Source: Fulvivirga imtechensis AK7 (lineage in GTDB: Bacteria; Bacteroidota; Bacteroidia; Cytophagales; Cyclobacteriaceae). Taken from it: 64,000 nt of DNA. A program made the position numbers and the translations under genes. The notes under the pieces were generated by a model. It was not told where the DNA came from and did no database searches. It saw nothing but the letters and a program-made list of their open reading frames with translations. Position 1 is the first letter of the stretch. The number at the start of each line of letters is the position of its first letter. Positions 36,117-43,943 of this stretch are shown here, one piece after another. Where the stretch lies: contig NZ_AMZN01000050.1 in assembly GCF_000331535.1 (NCBI RefSeq), forward strand, positions 1-64,000, read 5' to 3'.

Positions 36117-36176
36117 CCTCATTAATTCTGGGCTTTTTAAGAATCCAGTCGCGGGCCATACCATACAACCTCAACT

Positions 36177-37802
36177 ATGAAAGATCTTAATTATAACGTT
36201 TATAAATGGCTGAAACTATTAAATATTAAAATCCCTAAATACTATGTTACTAAACGATTAGTATCACACCCAGACTATCCATCGCTACTTAGTGTTACTT
36301 CCCTACTGAGTGAGTTAGGCATAGACCATGCTGCCGTACAAACAGAAAAAGAGGCATTAAGGGAAGTGCCGTGCCCTTTTCTTGCTCATGTTAAAACCGA
36401 TAGTGACGATAATTTTGTTCTGGTCGATGATTTAAATAAAACATTAAGACAATCACCTGAATTTGTTGATCAGTGGACGGGGGTAGTAGTGGTGGCCGAA
36501 AAACCTGAAATCTTAAATACCAACCTACCCGGTTTACATGCGAATGCTGCCGAAAATAATTTTATCAGCAATTCAATATTGGTGATTAGTACATGTTTAT
36601 TGCTGGCTATTACGGTATATGAATTGGAACAGCCAAAATTTATTGCCGTACTTGTTGTGGCGCTATGGGGCGTAATAGTTAGCGGATCGGTTGTACTCAA
36701 AGAGTTGGGAATTAAAACTGTGATTGGCAGCCGGTTTTGCAGCACCAACAAAACCGGTGGGTGTGAGACCCTGACTCGTAATCAATCGCTATGGTTGCCT
36801 TTGAGTATGAAATTTTCCGATCTGGCCCTGTCCTTTTTTATCGGTATGGTTTGCCTGTTAATCTGTATAGCTTTTTCTCACCCAATCTTTGGCAGATCAC
36901 TCCAACAAATGATGTTCCTTATCACCTTCCTGGCTTTACCCGTAACGATATATTCATTGTATTATCAGTGGCGAGTTGCTCGTCAATGGTGTAGCCTTTG
37001 TTTAATTATTATAGGACTATTATGGACATTGACAGTACTGATCAGTACCATTCATTTTGATTGGAAAATTGACCTTCACTACCTGTTCACTGCAGGGTGC
37101 ATCTATCTTCTGGTAGCAATTTTGTGGTCGATTGTCAGAGGCTGGTTGGTGCGACTGCAAGAGCAAGAACGCACCAACATACAGGTGCTTCAATTTGAGC
37201 GTAATTTTGAACTTTTTTGTGCTTACCTGGAGCGGCAAAAGGCCGCAGATATTACTCCGTGGAAAAATGATCTTCAGATGGGCAACCCGGAGGCTCTGTT
37301 GCAGCTAACAATAGTCAGTAATCCTTTTTGCCAGCCATGTGCAGAGGCTCATATGATAGTACAGCATCTTTTGCATAGGTACAGTGCTGATTTAGGCGTA
37401 ACCATCCGTTTTGCCGTGGATGGTCAAGACCCCGGCGACAAGGTGCTGGAAGCAGTGGATTACCTATTGCAATACATTTATTCTCACCCCGAAATATTCA
37501 ATAAACCTACTGCCGTTGGCCGGGTACTTCACGACTGGTATGAAAAAATGGACCTTGTTCAATTTAAAAAGCAATATAAAGCCACTGAAAGGGTAAACAC
37601 AGGTGTTTTAATGAGTAAACATGAGGAGTGGAGTCGAAGAAATAAAATAATGCATACCCCAACACTTTTCATCAATGGACGCAAACTTATGCCGCCGTAC
37701 TCTATTCAACAGATTCCGGAATTTATTCCGCTTCTAATTGGACGGTTGAATGACATGGAAGAAAAGTATGAAAAGGAAGCCACTGAACGGGCGGCGTTAT
37801 GA
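36177..37802 (+). CDS. C39-like, VKOR and thioredoxin fusion membrane protein
   Basis: A 541-residue protein in three parts. Residues 1-115 look like a C39-peptidase fold (HPDYPSLLSVTSLLSELGIDHAA; FLAHVK with His71; FVLVDD) but the catalytic Cys position near the N-terminus has no Cys. Residues 130-320 are a vitamin K epoxide reductase domain with a loop Cys pair (C188, C196) and the active site WCSLC (C272, C275). The C-terminal part is thioredoxin-like with FCQPC (C385, C388). VKOR-Trx fusions make disulfides in periplasmic proteins. With Cys-rich peptides on both sides, it may recognise leaders and oxidise the cores, an inference. Confidence 0.82.
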   Translation: MKDLNYNVYKWLKLLNIKIPKYYVTKRLVSHPDYPSLLSVTSLLSELGIDHAAVQTEKEALREVPCPFLAHVKTDSDDNFVLVDDLNKTLRQSPEFVDQWTGVVVVAEKPEILNTNLPGLHANAAENNFISNSILVISTCLLLAITVYELEQPKFIAVLVVALWGVIVSGSVVLKELGIKTVIGSRFCSTNKTGGCETLTRNQSLWLPLSMKFSDLALSFFIGMVCLLICIAFSHPIFGRSLQQMMFLITFLALPVTIYSLYYQWRVARQWCSLCLIIIGLLWTLTVLISTIHFDWKIDLHYLFTAGCIYLLVAILWSIVRGWLVRLQEQERTNIQVLQFERNFELFCAYLERQKAADITPWKNDLQMGNPEALLQLTIVSNPFCQPCAEAHMIVQHLLHRYSADLGVTIRFAVDGQDPGDKVLEAVDYLLQYIYSHPEIFNKPTAVGRVLHDWYEKMDLVQFKKQYKATERVNTGVLMSKHEEWSRRNKIMHTPTLFINGRKLMPPYSIQQIPEFIPLLIGRLNDMEEKYEKEATERAAL

Positions 37803-37848
37803 TGTCAAATATTAATCAAAATCAATTTATAACCTAAATTAAATTTTT

Positions 37849-38010
37849 ATGAAAAAGGAAAAGTTAAAACTCAATGACTTGAAAGTTAAAAGCTTTGTTA
37901 CCAGGCTAGGTGACGATAACGCTATCAAAGGAGGTGTGAGAACAGAATGGCATTGTCCAACGGGATCGAAGCCATGCCAGACAGACCGGACTTGTCCTGG
38001 TTGGTGCTAG
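37849..38010 (+). CDS. GG-leader Cys-rich peptide with class I lanthipeptide-like leader
   Basis: A 53-residue peptide. Leader MKKEKLKLNDLKVKSFVTRL ends at GG (28-29), and the core has four cysteines (36, 43, 49, 53) and a few Thr/Ser. The leader keeps MKK..L.L.DL.V.SFVT of the 14899 peptide, though the cores are different. It starts 46 bases after the VKOR-fusion gene and has a terminator at 38049-38073. No lanthionine-forming enzyme is nearby, so whether it carries lanthionines or disulfides is open. Confidence 0.72.
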   Translation: MKKEKLKLNDLKVKSFVTRLGDDNAIKGGVRTEWHCPTGSKPCQTDRTCPGWC

Positions 38011-38048
38011 GCCAGTCATAACTATAGCAAACTCTATTTGATCAAAGA

Positions 38049-38078
38049 TGGTCCTGTGTTAGATGCAGGGCCATTTTA
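38049..38078 (+). terminator. Intrinsic terminator of the 37849 peptide gene
   Basis: Stem TGGTCCTG (38049-38056) with CAGGGCCA (38066-38073), one G-T wobble, then TTTTAT. It lies 39 bases after the peptide stop and ends the peptide locus. Confidence 0.75.
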
Positions 38079-38199
38079 TATTAACATTACTGCTGGGCTT
38101 TAGTATCATCCGGGCACCCGTAGCATATCTTCAAACAAAATCCAGGGATACAGCCCTTCCTTCAACTGCAAACCTTAACATTTATTGCTGCCCGAATAC

Positions 38200-38811
38200 T
38201 CATAAGTACTTGTTTGCTAAAAATTTTTGATGCATACCCAATACCTGAGGAATAAGCATTTGCTTTTCATCATTGAAAATATTGTAGTCAGCTCTTTCCT
38301 GCCGTTCAGATTCCGGGAGCTGTTTGGCGATTATGGCCTTAACTTCTTTCTCAGACCGGAAAGGATCTCTCTTCAGCACACGCTGGATACGCAGCGACTC
38401 AGGAGCGGAAACATTAATTACACTGTCCAGCTTTTTATAGGAACCTGATTCAAACATTAAGGCTGCTTCATTGATGAGATAAGGAGCAGAGTTGTGGTCA
38501 TACACCCAACGGTCATAGTCTTTACCCACCTCGGGATGGACGATGCTGTTCAGTATTTTCAACTTTTCCGGATCGTTAAACACGATATTGGCAATATAGT
38601 CTCTGTCCAACCCATGGAAATTATAAGCCTCTTTTCCAAACTTTTCAACAATACGCTCCTTGATGACTGGGTCATTATTAGTTAGCCACTTAGCACGGGC
38701 ATCAGCCTTGTATACGGGCACACTTAGAATTGAAAATATTTTACACACGAGGCTCTTTCCTGATCCAATTCCTCCGGTAACTCCTACCTTTAAAGGAGTA
38801 TTATTCTTCAT
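38200..38811 (-). CDS. coaE: Dephospho-CoA kinase
   Basis: The 203-residue P-loop kinase catalyses the last step of CoA synthesis. The Walker A GVTGGIGSGKSLVCKIF is at residues 9-25, and LINEAALMFESG and RVLKRDPFRS are family segments. Length is normal. It overlaps the CdaR-like gene upstream by 11 bases, so translation is probably coupled. Confidence 0.94.
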   Translation of the reverse strand: MKNNTPLKVGVTGGIGSGKSLVCKIFSILSVPVYKADARAKWLTNNDPVIKERIVEKFGKEAYNFHGLDRDYIANIVFNDPEKLKILNSIVHPEVGKDYDRWVYDHNSAPYLINEAALMFESGSYKKLDSVINVSAPESLRIQRVLKRDPFRSEKEVKAIIAKQLPESERQERADYNIFNDEKQMLIPQVLGMHQKFLANKYL

Positions 38812-39763
38812 TGAAATAAACCTTAACCTTTGTGGTATCCAAACGAATATCCTGGATAAACCCGGGGTATTTAGTAAGTTCAGGGGCTATTGTTGAGTCA
38901 GCGTTATCCATTTTTTTGAAATCAACAACAGCAGAAAAGTCCTCCAAATTCAGACTTTCAGCCTTGCTTTGAGCAGCCATAAATTCCAACCTGACATCAT
39001 TTACTTGTATATAGGCATTTCCGTCTTCAGGAAAATTGTCTGTTTTCAGTGGAATTACCTCCGTCCGGGCTACAAATTCTTCAACCCCGAATGTTACCCT
39101 CACAGTGGGAGGCATTCTTTTAATAAGGTCGTTACCAGGTGATGTTACGGCTACGTCCTCATTAAACTCTGTATCGATATCCTGCCGAGGGATTCTAATG
39201 AGAAGGGTATCGGACATTTTTCTAAGGATACTTTGTGGCCCTTCTAATGTTACAGAATCGGGTGTATATCTCACCTGAGTGACAATGCGATGGTTATTGT
39301 CGAGAGAGATTCCGGCACTGTCAACCCTTACCGCAAATGTTTTCGTTGTCCTGAGATCGATGTTGAGGTAAAGAGTGTCTGTAAGTACATAATTCAGTTG
39401 TACATCATTCATCTGATCAGAAATAAGTGCGGGAATGGTACCTCCGGTGATCTTCTTTACAGCGGCCGGTTCGTCAAGCACTATTTTCAAAGGAGTTACT
39501 TTGATGCCCAGGCTGCTTCGAAACAGGTTCCATCCCAGTCCGCTTACATTTACCTGCACGTATTCTGGCAATTCGTCTACGGCAATGTAGTTTTCCTTAT
39601 CATAAATAAACTGTAGAGGGTACTTCAGCGAGGTGGAATAATTTTCGTTGAGTGCGTTTAAAAACCAGAAAGTAGTTGCCGCAAATATGCATAAGAGTAT
39701 GACCCGAAGACGGTTGGTCTTATCGGGCCTTAAAGGTTTCAGTATTTCATTTAACCGACTCAA
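38801..39763 (-). CDS. YbbR/CdaR-like domain protein
   Basis: The 320-residue protein has one N-terminal membrane helix (LRVILLCIFAATTFWFLNAL) followed by YbbR-type beta repeats (about residues 45-130, 130-220, 220-320). In other bacteria CdaR regulates cyclic-di-AMP synthase; no cdaA is visible here. It sits between yajC and coaE in a tight minus-strand operon (overlap of 4 bases with yajC). Confidence 0.8.
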   Translation of the reverse strand: MSRLNEILKPLRPDKTNRLRVILLCIFAATTFWFLNALNENYSTSLKYPLQFIYDKENYIAVDELPEYVQVNVSGLGWNLFRSSLGIKVTPLKIVLDEPAAVKKITGGTIPALISDQMNDVQLNYVLTDTLYLNIDLRTTKTFAVRVDSAGISLDNNHRIVTQVRYTPDSVTLEGPQSILRKMSDTLLIRIPRQDIDTEFNEDVAVTSPGNDLIKRMPPTVRVTFGVEEFVARTEVIPLKTDNFPEDGNAYIQVNDVRLEFMAAQSKAESLNLEDFSAVVDFKKMDNADSTIAPELTKYPGFIQDIRLDTTKVKVYFNEE

Positions 39764-40086
39764 CTTTTCTTCTCTTCCTTAGGTGTTGCGGCAGGTTTGC
39801 TGGCGTCAAGTGAGATAGCAGTTTTCTGAAAAGTGATTTTTACACCTTTATCTACCTCTAGTACTACTGTAGTATCGTCAGTACTTAATACTTTGCCATG
39901 CACGCCACCAACAGTAACAACCTGATCACCTCTTTTGATCTCTTCTATAAATTTCTTTTGCTCTTTTTGCTTTTTCTGCTGTGGCCTTATCATGAAAAAG
40001 TAAAAAACGAGGGCGACACCTCCAAATAATATAAGTGAAGATATTCCTCCGCCTTCACCGGCCTGTAATAATATGGTTTTGATCAT
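39760..40086 (-). CDS. yajC: Preprotein translocase subunit YajC
   Basis: The 108-residue protein has one hydrophobic helix (ISSLILFGGVALVFYFFMIRPQQKKQKEQKKF) and a cytoplasmic domain with GDQVVTVGGVHGKV, standard for YajC, an auxiliary of SecDF. Overlaps the CdaR-like gene by 4 bases. Preceded by a terminator at 40135-40164 on the same strand. Confidence 0.94.
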   Translation of the reverse strand: MIKTILLQAGEGGGISSLILFGGVALVFYFFMIRPQQKKQKEQKKFIEEIKRGDQVVTVGGVHGKVLSTDDTTVVLEVDKGVKITFQKTAISLDASKPAATPKEEKKS

Positions 40087-40134
40087 AATCTTAGTGAATC
40101 ATTAATTTTTGCTAAAATACGTGAATAAAAAAAA

Positions 40135-40164
40135 CATCCCAACCCCTTTGCAGGAGCTGGGATG
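40135..40164 (-). terminator. Terminator between the DUF1573 gene and yajC
   Basis: Arms CATCCCA (40135-40141) and TGGGATG (40158-40164) form a perfect 7-bp stem flanked on both sides by A/T runs (AAAAAAAA / TTTTTTTT), so it can work in both directions. On the minus strand it follows the DUF1573 stop at 40192 and precedes yajC. Confidence 0.75.
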
Positions 40165-40191
40165 AAAAAAAAGTATTTCTTTTAGTTATTC

Positions 40192-40737
40192 TTATTTCTT
40201 CACCGGTCCGTCAGCAGGAGTTTCTGTTGATGCTTTCGGAGTTACGTTAGCCTTAACTCTTAAACGGGTTTGCTTAGGCCATGTGTTTGCAGTAATGGTT
40301 ACGGTCTTGTTCTGAACGTTAGGTTGGCCTTTGCTATTAAATTTAGCAACAATCTCTCCGGTACCACCCACAGGAATTGGCTCTTTAGGCCAGGTAGGCA
40401 CGGTACATCCGCAGGATCCTTGTGCATTTTGAATGATCAGAGGAGCTTCGCCAGTGTTTGTGAAAGTAAAAACATGCTCTACTACTTCACCCTCTTCGAT
40501 TGTACCAAAATCATGCTCTTCTTCTGAAAATTCAAAAGAAGGAAGTGGTCCTTCAGGCTTTTCTTCAGGCTTGGGAGTAGCAGTAGTCGCATGGCTGGCA
40601 TGGTTGCCTCCTTCTATTTCAGCAAGCCTGCTTTCCAGTTCTGCTATACGCTTTTCTGACTCTTTGTTATTTCCGCATGCCACAAATATCATTGCGAAAA
40701 CAGCCACTAATAATGATAATTTGATTCCCTTGTTCAT
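40192..40737 (-). CDS. DUF1573 domain lipoprotein
   Basis: The 181-residue precursor has a lipoprotein signal (AMIFVACGN, Cys21), a short coiled coil, and a DUF1573 beta-sandwich with the family hallmark QGSCGCTVPTWPKEPI. Function unknown; such proteins are abundant in Bacteroidota and are probably surface-exposed or periplasmic. It lies between YtxH and yajC on the minus strand. Confidence 0.88.
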   Translation of the reverse strand: MNKGIKLSLLVAVFAMIFVACGNNKESEKRIAELESRLAEIEGGNHASHATTATPKPEEKPEGPLPSFEFSEEEHDFGTIEEGEVVEHVFTFTNTGEAPLIIQNAQGSCGCTVPTWPKEPIPVGGTGEIVAKFNSKGQPNVQNKTVTITANTWPKQTRLRVKANVTPKASTETPADGPVKK

Positions 40738-40827
40738 ATCGTAAAAACTATTTATAAAAATTAAATATTTACTACCCCTTTTACAGGCAGTATTTGGTTA
40801 AACATATTTATAAAAAAATGGTTCCTT

Positions 40828-41145
40828 TTACTTCTTTTCATTTTTTTCACCACTTTTTATGTGGGTGATCAACTGATCCACATCCTCTAATAACCGCTCT
40901 GCTTTTTCCTTGGCGTCATTCACCACTTTTTGCCCGTGAGTTTTAGCTTCACTGAAGCCGGAATCCTTTTCGGAGACCAGGTCATCCACCAGGTCCTCAA
41001 GCATTTTCTTGTATTTATCCAGGCGATAGGTCAATTTATCTCTGGTATTAGAGCCTTTATCCGGAGCATAAAGAATTCCCACAATGGCGCCTGTTGTTGC
41101 TCCAAGTAAAAAGGCCAAAAAAGAGTTTCCAGATTTCTTACTCAT
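40828..41145 (-). CDS. YtxH-domain small membrane protein
   Basis: The 105-residue protein has an N-terminal glycine-rich membrane helix (FLAFLLGATTGAIVGILYAPDKG) followed by a Lys/Glu/Asp-rich coiled coil, the usual YtxH (general stress-type) layout. It lies 11 bases downstream of nusB, on the same strand, so it is probably in the same transcript. Confidence 0.85.
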   Translation of the reverse strand: MSKKSGNSFLAFLLGATTGAIVGILYAPDKGSNTRDKLTYRLDKYKKMLEDLVDDLVSEKDSGFSEAKTHGQKVVNDAKEKAERLLEDVDQLITHIKSGEKNEKK

Positions 41146-41156
41146 AATTAATGCAT

Positions 41157-42299
41157 TTATTTGTTGTCGATTAATCCACGTCCACTTTTCTTAACAGTTC
41201 CCGAACTGGTAAGTTCCTCGGCTATTACATCCAGCACCCCATTTATAAAAGTTTTACTCTTTGGTGTGCTATATCTTTTAGCGACCTCAATATATTCATT
41301 AATTGTCACTTTTACAGGGATGCTCGGAAAATTAATCATTTCGCAAATGGCCATTTCCAAAATGATTTTATCAGTAATGGCAATCCTTTCAATATCCCAG
41401 TTTTTGGTCTTTTTGGCAATCAGATCCTCAAACTCAGCTTCAACCTTAATGGTCTCTTCAAACAATCTTATAAAGAACGATTTGTCATCCTCCCAGTTAT
41501 AGGACAACTCCTGCAACTCAAAATCTTCTCCCGATTCCGGGGTCATCGATTTTATGGTTTTTGTTGCCAGACTTTTGACAATGGGCCTGTCCTCATCCCA
41601 ATTGAGGTCACTTTCCTCCATGTGCTTGTCTATCAGATCACTCTTAAACACAATATTTTTCAGGAGATGAGTGATTATTGCTTTATCCTCTTCAAAATCA
41701 GGTTGCGTTGCTTTTAAATAGTCATTATAAGCCGCATCTGTTTTTACAAGGTCTTTAAACCACTGTCTGACCTCAGCCTTATCATTGGCCCAACTGATAT
41801 TTCGCCTCAAGCTAATATTTTCCAGCGACTTGTTAAATTTTAACGCCTTTATTAACAAATTTTTAACAAAGTTGCGATGATCTTGCCGGGTATCGTCCTC
41901 AGCAAGCTGGGCAAATTCAATGATCAGGTTAAGGACAGATATATAGCGATCGAGTATCTTTTCCGCTTCAGCTACCATATTCTTTTTGAAGAACCGGAAA
42001 TCTTTATCGATCTGTTGGTAATAGTCTCTGAGGGCTTCGTCTACTACTTCATTTATTCTGTCGGCAGACCCGGCAGTACTTTTGAAGTTTTTGTTTTTAT
42101 AATTCTCTTTGAAAACCTGTCGCGCCTCCTGGGCCTGAGCCTTCAGCAGTTCCTTGTCCTGTACTTCCATAGAGTTCAGATCCGGGGCGAAACTTTCTTT
42201 AATGAATTCCAATGCTATTCCATAATTAGCCTCCCTGCATTGCTGAAAGGCAAAAATGGTTTGCATGACTTTGATTCTTAACGTTCGTCTATTGAGCAT
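41157..42299 (-). CDS. nusB: Transcription antitermination factor NusB (extended form)
   Basis: The 380-residue protein carries the NusB helical domain at the C-terminus (about 245-365: DWDIERIAITDKIILEMAICEMINFPSIPVKVTINEYIEVAKRYS). The N-terminal half starts with NRRTLRIKVMQTIFAFQQ and adds a long helical region. Bacterial NusB is normally near 140-150 residues, so this is the long form seen in Bacteroidota. It binds boxA RNA with NusE for rRNA antitermination. The extra N-terminal part is not assigned. Confidence 0.9.
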   Translation of the reverse strand: MLNRRTLRIKVMQTIFAFQQCREANYGIALEFIKESFAPDLNSMEVQDKELLKAQAQEARQVFKENYKNKNFKSTAGSADRINEVVDEALRDYYQQIDKDFRFFKKNMVAEAEKILDRYISVLNLIIEFAQLAEDDTRQDHRNFVKNLLIKALKFNKSLENISLRRNISWANDKAEVRQWFKDLVKTDAAYNDYLKATQPDFEEDKAIITHLLKNIVFKSDLIDKHMEESDLNWDEDRPIVKSLATKTIKSMTPESGEDFELQELSYNWEDDKSFFIRLFEETIKVEAEFEDLIAKKTKNWDIERIAITDKIILEMAICEMINFPSIPVKVTINEYIEVAKRYSTPKSKTFINGVLDVIAEELTSSGTVKKSGRGLIDNK

Positions 42300-42619
42300 T
42301 TACAAAAATTGAAAGAACATATATTAATTGTGTGAAATAGCAGAGGCCATCCCGAAAGCCCGATTCATCGGATAGTCACCTTTAGAGGTGGCTCCGCAAT
42401 GCTATTGAGTTAAGAAAAAACTCATCTAAGAAGTACAGTCATCTCGCCTGTCCCGAACTTGCTTTCGGGACCAGAGGGAGAGATCCATGCACCTTTGGAG
42501 CAATTATCTGTGTATAGATCCCTCCAAAGGTCGGGATGACATTCTTAACTTCATAGCATTGGGTGGCTCCGCTTTGAGATGGCCCCACATTTCAACTGCA
42601 AAATTAAATAATTATTTGC
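42300..42619. other. Gene-free stretch with a nested inverted-repeat element
   Basis: Between nusB and the leucine dehydrogenase gene. It holds the inverted-repeat element described separately at 42346-42584 and nothing else I can identify. ORFs in it are short and antisense to no gene. A T-rich patch follows at about 42586-42610 near the end of the dehydrogenase gene. Confidence 0.55.
42346..42584. repeat. Nested imperfect inverted repeat
   Basis: Outer arms share GGCCATC ends and AATGCTATTGAGTTAAGAA on the left versus AATGCTATGAAGTTAAGAA in reverse complement on the right. Inner arms are GTCATCTCG (42439-42447) and its near mirror at 42531-42540. A GCCTGTCCCGAACTT stretch at 42446-42460 links it to other family members at 194-208 and 61506-61520. 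No ORF. Confidence 0.6.
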
Positions 42620-43723
42620 TTATCGGGACAACTTCACCCGGCCTATATCTGCAATCCTTTTTTCTGCCAGTTGAATGGCCGCCTCCTGGGGTGAAATGCC
42701 CTGGCTGTCCGATAGATTCAGAATACTTAAGCAGGTATCGTAGATTTTTTCTGCTGTTGAATAAGCCCTTTCCCGGTTATAGTTGCCCAGATGCTCTTCA
42801 TAAACATTGATGAGACCACCGGCATTGATCAGAAAATCAGGAGCATAGGTAATACCTTTGTCCATCAGCATATACCCATGCCTTTTCTCATCCTTCAACT
42901 GGTTGTTGGCAGCCCCTGCTACTATCTGACACTTTAACCTTTCAATGGTGGTATCGTTCAATGTAGCTCCGAGAGCGCATGGGGCATAAATATCTACATC
43001 CAGCCCGTATATTTCATCCATACCAACCACTTTGGCTCCATGCTCGGCCGCTACTTTCTTCAGCTTGTCTTCATTGATATCTGAGATAAACACTTCGGCA
43101 TTTTCTTTTTTAAGATATTCCACCAGATACATTCCTACCTGACCAACACCCTGAACGGCTACTTTTTTTCCTGTCAGGCTGTCGTTGCCGTATACCTTTT
43201 TGGCGGTAGCTTTCATTCCGAGATACGTACCGAAGGCCGTTACGGGAGAGGGGTCACCACCACCGCCTCTGTTTTCAGGAAGGCCCGTAACATGCGAGGT
43301 CTCCATGGAAATATATTCCATATCACGCGTCTTCATGTTTACATCCTCGGCAGTAACATATTTACCATTCAGGCTTTCTACAAATTTTCCAAACCTTCTC
43401 AGAAAAGCTTCTGTTTTCATTGTGGAAGCATCCCCAATGATCACTGCTTTGCCGCCACCTAGGTTAAGCCCGGTGATAGCCGCCTTATAAGTCATCCCCC
43501 TTGAGAGACGAAGTACATCTGTCAGCGCTTCTTTTTCAGAAGCGTAATTCCACATTCTCGTTCCCCCCAGAGCAGGTCCTAACACTGTATTGTGAATTCC
43601 AATGATAGCCTTCAACCCTGTGGCTTGGTCATGGCAGAATACTACCTGCTCATGATTAAGTTCTGCGAGCCCTCCAAAGACAGAATCTTCATCTACTCGT
43701 GCCAGTTCATTTATATCCATCAT
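42620..43723 (-). CDS. Leucine/valine-type amino-acid dehydrogenase
   Basis: The 367-residue Glu/Leu/Phe/Val dehydrogenase has the catalytic-lysine region GGGKAVIIGD, the substrate-region GGTRMWNY, and the NAD-binding GVGQVGMYLVEYL in the Rossmann domain. It deaminates branched-chain amino acids to 2-oxo acids. Length suits leucine dehydrogenase. The exact substrate is inferred from the family. The gene is alone on the minus strand. Confidence 0.88.
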   Translation of the reverse strand: MMDINELARVDEDSVFGGLAELNHEQVVFCHDQATGLKAIIGIHNTVLGPALGGTRMWNYASEKEALTDVLRLSRGMTYKAAITGLNLGGGKAVIIGDASTMKTEAFLRRFGKFVESLNGKYVTAEDVNMKTRDMEYISMETSHVTGLPENRGGGGDPSPVTAFGTYLGMKATAKKVYGNDSLTGKKVAVQGVGQVGMYLVEYLKKENAEVFISDINEDKLKKVAAEHGAKVVGMDEIYGLDVDIYAPCALGATLNDTTIERLKCQIVAGAANNQLKDEKRHGYMLMDKGITYAPDFLINAGGLINVYEEHLGNYNRERAYSTAEKIYDTCLSILNLSDSQGISPQEAAIQLAEKRIADIGRVKLSR

Positions 43724-43943
43724 GATAATGTTAAATAATTTGTTTATTGTAGCTTTGAACCTTATTAAGAGGAATGTTCCAAAAGATAAGGTGGCGCAAA
43801 GCTATGATTTTTTTGTTATTTTTTCAATTCCGCATACGTTTGCGAAAAACCTTAGGAGCTATTGTCCGTTTTATTGAGAATACCTGATAATCTTCGGTTT
43901 TATCTCTTTGAGAGGCATTTCCGCCAAGCAGGAAAGACGCTGA

